Assembly: GCA_036377055.1 (NCBI GenBank) | Contig: DASUZD010000187.1 | Coordinates: 1 to 12,999 of the forward strand | Origin: DASUZD01 sp036377055 | GTDB taxonomy: Bacteria > Actinomycetota > Thermoleophilia > Gaiellales > Gaiellaceae | Direction: 5' to 3' | DNA length: 12,999 nt | In this document: positions 1 to 7,371 of the stretch, in pieces | Layout of the letters: every line of letters starts with the position of its first letter | How positions within the stretch are numbered: position 1 is the stretch's first letter | Notes under the pieces: generated by a model | Told to the model about the DNA's origin: nothing | The model's input: only the letters and a program-made list of their open reading frames with translations | Databases searched by the model: none | Made by a program: the position numbers and the translations under genes

Positions 1-518
1 GGGTTGTAGGCGAAGTTGAAGTCGAGGACGAGACCGCCGCGATCCCCGCCGAGATCGGCGCCCTTGACGGTGTCGAGCAGGTAGCGCCCGCCGCCGTAGG
101 TCGCATGGCCGCTCGTGCGGTCGGCGAACGGGCAGAAGACACCACCACCATAGGCTTCCAGCCAGTAGAGCTCCAGCGTCTGGGACGCGCCGCCGAGGTC
201 GAAGCGGGCAAGGCCGAACCGCCGGAACGTGACCGTCTCGCCGCCGCTCGCGCCGATCGACCGCACTTCGGGCTCGGCCCCCGCGACCGTCGCCGTCACC
301 CGCGACGCCGGGTCGTACGGGAAGTAGTCGAGGCCGTCGAAGCGCGCGCGCTCGTCCGCCGGGAGCGGCGACTGCGCGTGCGTTCCGAAGAGCTCGTCGC
401 GACCCGCCCGCCAAGCGACCCAGCCCTGTTCTGGATCGGCAGCGGCGCGGACCTCCGCGTAGAGCGCGAAGACGTGCCGCTTCCAGTCGAGGAGGTCGAG
501 CGCGTCGCCGGCGTCCAC
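1..518 (-). CDS. DUF1684 family protein (3' end beyond window)
   Basis: About 172 residues are visible and the C-terminus lies beyond the left edge. The translation shows DUF1684 hallmarks: an N-terminal helix with WKRHVFALYAEVR, the RDELFGTHAQSPL stretch, FPYDP, the core LELYWLEAYGGGVFCPF, then TYGGGRYLLDTVKGADLG and LVLDFNFAYNP at the edge. The family is cytoplasmic and has no firmly established biochemical role, so I give none. The start is GTG at 518. It is forced, because the upstream gene's TAG (530-528) is in the same frame only nine bases before it. GGAGG precedes the GTG by one base, too close for a normal Shine-Dalgarno site, so translation may be coupled to the upstream sigma-BFN gene. 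Identity of the domain is confident; function is unknown. Confidence 0.88.
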   Translation of the reverse strand, partial: MDAGDALDLLDWKRHVFALYAEVRAAADPEQGWVAWRAGRDELFGTHAQSPLPADERARFDGLDYFPYDPASRVTATVAGAEPEVRSIGASGGETVTFRRFGLARFDLGGASQTLELYWLEAYGGGVFCPFADRTSGHATYGGGRYLLDTVKGADLGGDRGGLVLDFNFAYN

Positions 519-527
519 GCCTCCAGG

Positions 528-1676
528 CTACGGCTTCGGCGGCAGCGGGTGGAGCGAGATCACGAGCTCGGGCGAGAGCGACTGCCATCGGCCCGGCTCC
601 ACTTCGCCGCCGAAAGGCTTGGCCTCGAGCTGGGGCTCGAGCGCGTCGGGCAGCACCCCGGCGTGGTCCAGCACCTCCTCGTCGACGAAGATCGGAGCGC
701 CGACCCGCGCGGCCAGGTTCAGCGCGTCGCTCGGCCGGGCGTCGAGCTCCTCCTTGCGCTCGCCGGCCTGCACCGCGACGACGGCGTAGAACGTCTTGTC
801 GCGGAGGCTGCTGATCCGAACGTGCTCGACCCGGCCTCCCGTCGCCTCGACCAGCCGCGCCATCAGGTCTGCCGTCAGCGGCCGCGGCATCGACTCGCCG
901 CCGAGGTGGAGCGCGAGCGCGTCGCCCTCGAACGCGCCGATCCAGATCGGCAGCCTGCGCTCGCCGTCGCGCTCGCGGAGCAGCACGACGCGCATGCGCT
1001 CGTTCGCAAGCCGCGGCTGCTCGCCCTCCGGCACGTCTCCCTCGACCACGCGGACGATCACGTCCTCCAGCGTCACCTCGATCATCTTCGACAGCTCCTT
1101 TCCGGCCATGGCCGTCCTCGTCCCGTCGAGTCCCAGCAGACGCTCGCGCAGCTGCGCCCTCGCCCGGTGCAGGCGGACGCGCACGGCACCCGTCGACTGG
1201 CCGCAGAGGGCCGCGATCTCCTGGCACGACAGTCCTTCCACGTAGTGCATGAGCACGGCCTCGCGCTGGCCCTCCGGCAGGATGGCGATCGCCCGCCGCA
1301 CGAGGCGCAGCGTCTCGCGGGCTTCGAGCGCGTCCTCGGGCGAGAGGTCGGCGCTCGTCGGCCCGGGCGGCACGCGGAGCCCGCCGCTCCAGTCCTCGAC
1401 GGCAACCGTCGCGTCGCGACGACGCAACCGCATTCGCGCGAGGTTGACTGCGATGCCGCAGAGCCACCCGCCGAACCGGTCGGGCTCCCTCAGTCGGCCG
1501 AGGTCGAGATAGGCGCAGAGCGCAGCCTCCTGCACCACGTCTTCTGCGTCCTCCGGACCGACGAGCGCCCGCACGACCGCCCGCGCCCGCGCGCTGTGGC
1601 GGCCGAGCAGCTCACCGAAGGCGTGCCGGTCGCCCGCCCGCGCGGCCTCGACAAGCTCGCCGTCGCCGATCGCCAC
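528..1676 (-). CDS. ECF sigma factor fused to bifunctional nuclease (BFN/DUF151) domain
   Basis: One uninterrupted frame of 382 residues. Residues ~8-85 are sigma-70 region 2 (RHAFGELLGRHS, EDAEDVVQEA, FGGWLCGIAVNLAR). Residues ~120-182 are region 4 (ILPEGQREAVLMHYVEGLS, then a helix-turn-helix with CQEIAALCGQSTGAVRVRLH). Residues ~198-340 are a BFN domain (MIEVTLEDVIV, LPIWIGAFEGDALAL, RPLTADLMARLVEATGG, LRDKTFYAVV, ARPSDALNLAARVGAPIFV). A tail of about 40 residues rich in Pro/Glu follows. Typical ECF factors end near residue 180 and BFN proteins are normally separate. Two GTGs compete for the start. The one at 1676 has GGGGAG (1687-1682) at 5-nt spacing and is preferred over 1682. No anti-sigma gene is adjacent, so the BFN part may act as a built-in regulator (inference). 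An internal ATG before the BFN domain (MIEV) could also start a separate product. Confidence 0.9.
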   Translation of the reverse strand: MAIGDGELVEAARAGDRHAFGELLGRHSARARAVVRALVGPEDAEDVVQEAALCAYLDLGRLREPDRFGGWLCGIAVNLARMRLRRRDATVAVEDWSGGLRVPPGPTSADLSPEDALEARETLRLVRRAIAILPEGQREAVLMHYVEGLSCQEIAALCGQSTGAVRVRLHRARAQLRERLLGLDGTRTAMAGKELSKMIEVTLEDVIVRVVEGDVPEGEQPRLANERMRVVLLRERDGERRLPIWIGAFEGDALALHLGGESMPRPLTADLMARLVEATGGRVEHVRISSLRDKTFYAVVAVQAGERKEELDARPSDALNLAARVGAPIFVDEEVLDHAGVLPDALEPQLEAKPFGGEVEPGRWQSLSPELVISLHPLPPKP

Positions 1677-1730
1677 TCGCACTCCCCGTTGGTTGCGCCC
1701 GCCCCCGCCGAGGTTACGCGGAAGTTGGCG

Positions 1731-2465
1731 CTAAGACGTGGCGGTGTCGCCGGGCCGAGGCTCCTCGAGCCCCGTCTCGGGCGGCCCGACCGGCGCAGGC
1801 GCGACCGGCCGGAGATACAGGTACTCGTAGAGAAGTGCCGCGCCGATCGCGCCGAGCGCCGGCCCGAGGTACCAGACCCAGGCGTCGCTCCAGACACTCT
1901 GCACGAGCTGTGGCCCGAGCGCGCGCGCCGGGTTCATGGCGGCACCGGTGAGCGGGCCGCCGATGAAGATGTCGAGCGTGATCGTGAAGCCGATCGCGAG
2001 GCCGGCGATCGACTTGAAGGCGCCTCGCGGATCGGCCGCGGTGGCGAAGATCACCCAGACGAGGAAGAAGGTCAGGATCGCCTCGACCACGAAGCCCGCG
2101 CCGCTCCCGACGCCGGAGCCGAGCACGGGCGCACCGAGCTTCGCGCGGTCGCCGAGGTCGTCGGGCAACACCCACTTCAGCACGACCGCGGCGAGGATCG
2201 CTGCCACGAACTGCGCGAGCCAATACGCCGCCGCGAGGCGAATGGCCATCCTCCGCGCCGCGACGAACCCCAGCGTGACGGCCGGGTTGAAGTGCCCGCC
2301 GGAGATGTGCCCGACCGCCGAGGCCATCACTCCGATGACGAGCCCGTGCGCGAGCGCGATGCCCGTCAGGTCGGCGCCGACGGCGATCGACCCTGCCCCC
2401 ACGAAGATCAGCGCGAAGGTCCCGACGAACTCGGCGACGGCACGCCGAAGCGGGTCGAATTCCAT
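1731..2465 (-). CDS. MIP-family aquaporin with TIP-like selectivity filter
   Basis: A 244-residue inner-membrane channel of normal MIP length with six hydrophobic segments. The two half-helix signatures are GHISGGHFNPAVT (NPA at 60-62) and GAAMNPARALGP (NPA at 178-180). Aligning by spacing from the NPA asparagines gives the aromatic/arginine filter as H40, I166, A175 and R181. That is the plant TIP3/TIP4 combination, not the F-H-T-R of AqpZ, so ammonia or urea passage besides water is plausible (inference). I chose the ATG at 2465 because the MIP fold begins there (MEFDPLRRAVAEFVGTFALI). The frame stays open upstream but that stretch is antisense to the zinc-ribbon and glycosyltransferase genes. 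No strong ribosome site is visible. TAGGCT lies 8 nt upstream of the ATG, which could be a -10 of a leaderless transcript. The C-terminal tail after residue 220 is Pro-rich and likely cytoplasmic. Confidence 0.92.
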   Translation of the reverse strand: MEFDPLRRAVAEFVGTFALIFVGAGSIAVGADLTGIALAHGLVIGVMASAVGHISGGHFNPAVTLGFVAARRMAIRLAAAYWLAQFVAAILAAVVLKWVLPDDLGDRAKLGAPVLGSGVGSGAGFVVEAILTFFLVWVIFATAADPRGAFKSIAGLAIGFTITLDIFIGGPLTGAAMNPARALGPQLVQSVWSDAWVWYLGPALGAIGAALLYEYLYLRPVAPAPVGPPETGLEEPRPGDTATS

Positions 2466-2515
2466 GGCCGCGAAGCCTAGGAATGCAACCGGACGGTGGC
2501 CCGAAACCCTTCTGG

Positions 2516-2521
2516 TACGTT
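2516..2521 (+). promoter_or_regulatory. Possible leaderless -10 element (TACGTT) for zinc-ribbon gene
   Basis: TACGTT fits the TANNNT -10 pattern known for leaderless actinobacterial genes and ends 7 nt before the GTG start at 2529, the spacing expected if transcription starts at the GTG. No ribosome site or convincing -35 is visible in the 63-bp divergent gap with the aquaporin gene. This is a pattern match only. Confidence 0.3.
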
Positions 2522-2528
2522 GGCTTGC

Positions 2529-2714
2529 GTGAGCGAGCGCCCCGCAACGGAGGGCAGATATGAGGTCGTCTGTCCGCACTGCCACAAGCCTTTCCAGGCG
2601 GAGCTGATCGACGGCGCGGCCGAGCGGTACCGCGGGTTCAAGTGCCCGCACTGCAAGCTGTTCGTCCCGCTGGAGCGCGCGGCCGAGCCGGAGGTCCCCG
2701 AGCCCGCCGAATAG
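2529..2714 (+). CDS. Small zinc-ribbon protein
   Basis: A 61-residue acidic protein whose core is two CPHC knuckles (VVCPHCHKPF and FKCPHCKLFV) separated by about 24 residues, a classic four-cysteine zinc ribbon. The C-terminal tail is Glu/Pro-rich and probably disordered. I chose GTG 2529 over the in-frame ATG at 2496. The extra N-terminus would run into the divergent promoter space of the aquaporin gene, and a -10-like element sits 7 nt before the GTG. The function is unknown; such proteins often bind nucleic acid or act as small adaptors, but nothing here specifies a partner. The downstream glycosyltransferase gene begins 40 bp later on the same strand and may be co-transcribed. Confidence 0.75.
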   Translation: MSERPATEGRYEVVCPHCHKPFQAELIDGAAERYRGFKCPHCKLFVPLERAAEPEVPEPAE

Positions 2715-2754
2715 CGCCTTCAAGCGCAAGCGCGACCATGCCGATACGACGGGC

Positions 2755-4818
2755 GTGGCCGTCGACGTCGCGGCTCCCACTGCGGACCGCTCTTCCAGCC
2801 TCACCTTCGCCCGCCTCGCGGCCGTCCCCGCGCGCGTCACCCTCGGTGCGATCGTCGGGCTGAGCTTCGCCGTCCGCTTCGTCGCGGCCCTCGCCCACGC
2901 GACGCCGCTCTACTTCCCGGACGAGTACATCTATGGCGCCCTCGCGCGCAGCCTCGCGACCTCCGGAGGGCTCGCGATCCGCGGCACGCCGGCGCACTTC
3001 CCCGCGCTGCTCGAGCCGCTGCTAGCGGCGCCGTTCTGGCTGACCGGCAGCCCTGAGCTGGCCTACCGCCTCACGCAGGGACTGAACGCGCTCGCCATGT
3101 CGCTCGCGGCCGTGCCGGTCTATCTGCTCGCGCGGCGGCTTCGTCTGTCGCAGGGCTTCGCGCTCGGGAGCGCCGCGCTTGCAGTCGCGTTCCCCGACCT
3201 CCTCTACGCGTCGTTCGTGATGGCCGACCCGATCGCGTACCCGCTCGTGCTCGGCGCCGTCTACGCCGCCGTCTGCGCGCTCGAGGCGCGGTCGCGGCGC
3301 TCCCAAATTGCCTTCGTCGCGCTCGCCGGCCTCGCGACGTTCGCGCGCGTCCAGTACGTCGTCGTGCCGGCCGCGTTCGTCGTTGCAGCGATCGCCCTCG
3401 AACGTCGCCGGTTCCTGCGCGTCCACGCGCTCCCGTTCGCCCTTCTTGCGGCGCCTGTCGTCGCGGCCGCCGCGCTCGGGCCGTCGCGGATCCTCGGCTA
3501 CTACTCCGGGATCGCGCACCTGAAGGTCGGCGCCGGCTCGATCGCCCACTGGGCCGCGACGGACGCGATGATGCTGGCGTACTCCGCCGGCTGGATTCTC
3601 GTTCCGGGAGCGCTCGCGGGGATCGGCCTCGCCCTCGCGCGACCCCGGTCCCGTGCCGAGCGGGCGTTCGGGGCGCTCGTCGTTGCGCTCGGTGCCGGCC
3701 TCTTCGTCGAGGCTGCGCTCTATGCCTCGAGCGGGTCGACGCGATACCAGGAGCGGTACCTCTTCACCCTCCTGCCGCTCGTCGCGCCCGCGTTCGGCCT
3801 GTACGTCTCGCGCGGCTGGCCGCGGCGGCTCGTCCTCGCGCTGGTCGCGGCGGCGATGGTCGCGCTCTCCGCGCGGATCCCGCTCTCCGGCTTCACCGCG
3901 GCCGACAACAAGCAGGACTCGCCGTTCCTGTTCGCCGTCTTCCGGCTCGAGAGCCTGATGGGGACGGCCAACGGGGCGCTCGCAGTGGCGGTCGTCGCTG
4001 CCTGCCTTTCCGTCGCGGCCCTCGCGGTCGCCCGGAGGCGGCACGGCGCGACGGTCGCGCTCGCGCTCTCGATCGCATGCGCGGGCACGGCCTCCGCGGG
4101 CGCGTTCTCGTTCGACTCGCGGAACGCCGCCAACGTCCGCGAGAGCCACCTCCCGCGCGACCTCCGCTGGATCGACCGCTCCGGCCTCCGCGACGTCACG
4201 CTCGTCCAGACGCCCGGCGCCCCGCGAGGCCGCGCGCTCGAGCAGCTCTTCTGGAACCGCGCGGTGACGCGCGTCGCGCTCCTCCGCGGCGCGTATCCGA
4301 CCGACGCCTTCGGCGCCGACCCGATCACGATCGCGCGCGACGGCCGCCTCGTCGCCGGCGGCAGCGCGCTCCGTGGCCCACTGCTCGTCGAGAACTACGG
4401 CGTGCGCGCCGTCCTCGCCGGCGCCGTCCGCGCGGGCCGCGGCTCCAGCCTCGAGCTCTGGCGCCCGACGGCGACGCCGCGACTCTCGCTGCTCGCCTCA
4501 GGCCTCTACGCCGACGGCTGGCTCGCCCGCACCGGCTCGGTCACCGTCTGGCCCGACGAGACCGGCTGGACGCGCGGGACGTTGACGCTCACCCTCTCGC
4601 TGCCTTCGGGGACGCAGCGCACGCCGCTCCACTTCCGCGCCGGCGAGGCCGACCGTCGCGTCGTCATCCGCCCGGGCGAGCGGCGCGCCGTCGTCTTCCG
4701 CTTCGCGCAGCGTGGGCCGTGGCGCCTGGTCTACCGGACACCGGTCCGAGGCTTCTTGAGCGACGGCCGCGCGATCAGCGTCCGGGCCGAGCAGCCGGTG
4801 CTCCACCGAGCGCGCTAG
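2755..4818 (+). CDS. GT-C fold membrane glycosyltransferase (GT39/PMT-like)
   Basis: A 687-residue polytopic inner-membrane protein. After a short cytoplasmic N-terminus comes a first membrane segment (~28-48). The extracytoplasmic loop that follows holds PLYFPDEYIYGALARSL; D56-E57 fits the acidic catalytic motif of GT-C transferases, which use polyprenyl-phosphate sugars. About ten further hydrophobic segments extend to about residue 460. The remaining ~220 residues are soluble, probably outside the membrane, and include a beta-rich end (TLTLTLSLPSG, VVIRPGERRAVVFRF). This architecture resembles actinobacterial arabinofuranosyl- or mannosyltransferase-like proteins, but donor and acceptor cannot be told from sequence. 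The start GTG 2755 is the first in-frame start before the membrane region, and no clear ribosome site is seen. The 3' end overlaps the convergent SRPBCC frame by about 44 bp. Confidence 0.82.
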   Translation: MAVDVAAPTADRSSSLTFARLAAVPARVTLGAIVGLSFAVRFVAALAHATPLYFPDEYIYGALARSLATSGGLAIRGTPAHFPALLEPLLAAPFWLTGSPELAYRLTQGLNALAMSLAAVPVYLLARRLRLSQGFALGSAALAVAFPDLLYASFVMADPIAYPLVLGAVYAAVCALEARSRRSQIAFVALAGLATFARVQYVVVPAAFVVAAIALERRRFLRVHALPFALLAAPVVAAAALGPSRILGYYSGIAHLKVGAGSIAHWAATDAMMLAYSAGWILVPGALAGIGLALARPRSRAERAFGALVVALGAGLFVEAALYASSGSTRYQERYLFTLLPLVAPAFGLYVSRGWPRRLVLALVAAAMVALSARIPLSGFTAADNKQDSPFLFAVFRLESLMGTANGALAVAVVAACLSVAALAVARRRHGATVALALSIACAGTASAGAFSFDSRNAANVRESHLPRDLRWIDRSGLRDVTLVQTPGAPRGRALEQLFWNRAVTRVALLRGAYPTDAFGADPITIARDGRLVAGGSALRGPLLVENYGVRAVLAGAVRAGRGSSLELWRPTATPRLSLLASGLYADGWLARTGSVTVWPDETGWTRGTLTLTLSLPSGTQRTPLHFRAGEADRRVVIRPGERRAVVFRFAQRGPWRLVYRTPVRGFLSDGRAISVRAEQPVLHRAR

Positions 4819-5244
4819 TCTCGAGGTTCCGGCAAAGGTTCTGGTGGTATCCCGCGAACTGCCGCGCGAGGCCGCGCTTCGCGATCGGTTGCAGCACCCT
4901 CAGGAAGCCGCGCAGCTCGCCTTCGCGACGAAGAGGACCCGCGTCCCATCGCCGTCCCGCTCGAAGGCCCACGTCCCGTCGATCGGGTACGGACCCTCGA
5001 CGACGTGCACGTGTACGAGCTCCGGTCGGACGAACTCCGTGAACTCCACGATCTGCTCGAACTCCCTACCGCCCAGCCCCTTCGTGCGCTCTCGCACGCG
5101 CGTCCCCAGTCGCGGAGCCCCGTCGGTCAGCTTCTCCACCGACGTCTTCGACGTCTGCCATTCCGCGAGGTTCGCCGGGTTCGTGAGGTAGTCGAACACG
5201 TCCTCGGGCGGCCGCCGCACCGAGAAGGTCTGCTCAACGCGCAC
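4775..5244 (-). pseudogene. SRPBCC family protein, interrupted by a 1-nt frameshift
   Basis: The first frame gives 107 residues of an SRPBCC/START-like polyketide-cyclase fold: VEQTFSVRRPPEDVFDYLTN, NLAEWQTS, a beta core, and GTWAFERDGDGTRVLFVA. It then runs to a premature stop at 4900. The missing C-terminal helix (GELRGFLRVLQPIAKRG, ARQFAGYHQNLCRNLE) continues in another frame from about 4921 and ends at 4775. Inserting one base near 4921-4926 (GCG-AAGG to GCG-GAAGG) restores a typical ~150-residue protein. The start GTG 5244 lies 3 nt after the rpoD stop in the same frame, so translation could be coupled to rpoD. The family binds small hydrophobic ligands in a helix-grip pocket; the ligand here is unknown. 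It could be a true pseudogene or a sequencing indel. The restored frame overlaps the end of the glycosyltransferase gene. Confidence 0.8.
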
Positions 5245-5247
5245 GCG

Positions 5248-6342
<1,095 letters not shown>

Positions 6343-6399
6343 AGACCTCAGCTTTCTCGTGCTCGGGGACGGGGACCTGGTCGTACCTACACACGCGAA

Positions 6400-6425
6400 G
6401 AGCCGGTTTCCGACGCTACCGGCTC
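6400..6425 (-). promoter_or_regulatory. Perfect 8-bp hairpin in the rpoD leader
   Basis: GAGCCGGT (6400-6407) pairs perfectly with ACCGGCTC (6418-6425) around a 10-nt loop. It lies 58-83 bp upstream of the rpoD ATG, inside the likely 5' untranslated region. No U-tract follows, so it is a poor intrinsic terminator for the asparaginase gene. It could be a leader structure or attenuator, or chance in GC-rich DNA. Confidence 0.35.
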
Positions 6426-6440
6426 CACCACAGGGGGCGG

Positions 6441-6469
6441 ATGTTACACCCGAAGCACCAAAATCGGAA
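6441..6469 (-). promoter_or_regulatory. Candidate rpoD promoter
   Basis: On the minus strand TTCCGA (6469-6464) and TAACAT (6446-6441) are separated by exactly 17 nt, beginning 12 bp after the asparaginase stop. The -10 matches 4 of 6 consensus bases and the -35 only 3. The segment is unusually AT-rich for this window. It would give an rpoD leader of about 90 nt. This is a weak match based on spacing and position. Confidence 0.3.
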
Positions 6470-6480
6470 CAAGATTTCTT

Positions 6481-7356
6481 CTATTCCGACGCGATCGCTC
6501 CGACGGGCTCCCCGCGGCTGTTCTGTACGACCCGACGGCGCAGCTCCTCGACCTCGTGGCCGAGCTCGGCGAGGAACGACGAGAGGGCAGGCGCCACGGC
6601 CCGATCGGCCCCGTCCACGACCTTGAGCGCGATCCCCAGCCCGTCCGGGCCGCACGCGCAGATCAGGCCTTCGGCGCCGGCCTTCGCAGCCCAGCCCGGG
6701 AGCCGCTGCATCACGATCGTGTCCGGCTCTCCCGGACCGCGGACGAGCTCCGGGTGCGCGCGCATCGCGCCTATGACTCGCCGGCCGCCCTCGATCCGCT
6801 CGAGGCGTGAGAACGCATGCGCCATCCGCTCGATCGTGAGCCCGAACGTCACGACCCCGCAACCGTCGACCGCTGTCGCGATCGCCCGCGCGTCCACCTG
6901 CGCCGCGGTCGCGATCTCGGCGAGGAGCGCGAGCTGAAGCGGGTGGTCGGGCAGTCGGTAGCCGCGGGTCGCCCATCCGCGCGCGTGACAGAGCGCGAGC
7001 ATCCCGGCGTGCTTCCCTGAGCAGTTGTGGCGCAGGCGGGAGCCGTCCCACGTCCCGCACTCGAGGTCCTCCTCAGTTGCCGGCGCCTTCGCGAGGAGCG
7101 CCTCCACGGCGGCGAGTTGTTCGGGGCGCGCGAGGTGCGACGCCGAGGCGATCGCCAGGTCGCGGTCGTCGAGGTCCTCGCGCGCGCGCGCGACCGGCAG
7201 GGCCTGGAACGGCTTCGCCGAGGAGCGGAAGTAGGTGACGAGCCCGGTCTCGCCCGCCGACGCCACGACCGCTCCGGCCTGCACCGCGACGGCGTGCACG
7301 AGGTGGGTCGCTTCCACGACCGCGCCCCGCCGGACGACTACCCTGAGAGGCTCCAA
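6481..7356 (-). CDS. L-asparaginase, Rhizobium etli type (asparaginase II family)
   Basis: A 291-residue cytoplasmic enzyme of the PF06089 type, unrelated to the E. coli AnsA/AnsB fold, hydrolysing L-asparagine to aspartate and ammonia. Residues corresponding to the catalytic and metal sites reported for R. etli ReAV are all present: S45-x-x-K48 (FRSSAKPFQ), S73 (ASASH), C112 and K115 (HNCSGKHAGML), C166 (DGCGVVTFGL) and K245 (GIALKVVDG). Their spacing agrees with the known enzyme, so it is predicted active. The start is TTG 7356, which places the family's N-terminal strand (LRVVVRRGAVVEATH) correctly. No Shine-Dalgarno site is apparent. The gene is divergent from the glycosylase gene with only about 15 bp between start codons, so each promoter must lie inside the other gene or transcription must be organised unusually. 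Confidence 0.92.
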   Translation of the reverse strand: MEPLRVVVRRGAVVEATHLVHAVAVQAGAVVASAGETGLVTYFRSSAKPFQALPVARAREDLDDRDLAIASASHLARPEQLAAVEALLAKAPATEEDLECGTWDGSRLRHNCSGKHAGMLALCHARGWATRGYRLPDHPLQLALLAEIATAAQVDARAIATAVDGCGVVTFGLTIERMAHAFSRLERIEGGRRVIGAMRAHPELVRGPGEPDTIVMQRLPGWAAKAGAEGLICACGPDGLGIALKVVDGADRAVAPALSSFLAELGHEVEELRRRVVQNSRGEPVGAIASE

Positions 7357-7360
7357 AGCG

Positions 7361-7365
7361 AGGAG
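7361..7365 (+). promoter_or_regulatory. Ribosome binding site that points to a GTA start
   Basis: AGGAG is followed by exactly six bases and then GTA-CCC-GAG, the codons for the essential Pro-Glu N-terminus of the Fpg-like protein. The nearest standard starts (GTG 7303, ATG 7390) are respectively far upstream of this site and inside the catalytic N-terminus. Confidence 0.55.
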
Positions 7366-7371
7366 ACCCTA

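Noticed and set aside
105..2480. A 791-codon open frame on the plus strand
   Set aside because: It is antisense to DUF1684, sigma-BFN and the aquaporin, is Arg-rich and low-complexity, and has no recognisable domain; a typical GC-rich shadow frame.
2466..2840. N-terminal extension of the aquaporin frame upstream of ATG 2465
   Set aside because: It is antisense to the zinc-ribbon and glycosyltransferase genes, has no MIP-like content, and would double up the natural N-terminus.
7027..7371. Upstream extension of the glycosylase frame to an earlier start
   Set aside because: It would be antisense to the asparaginase gene and would mask the catalytic N-terminal proline.
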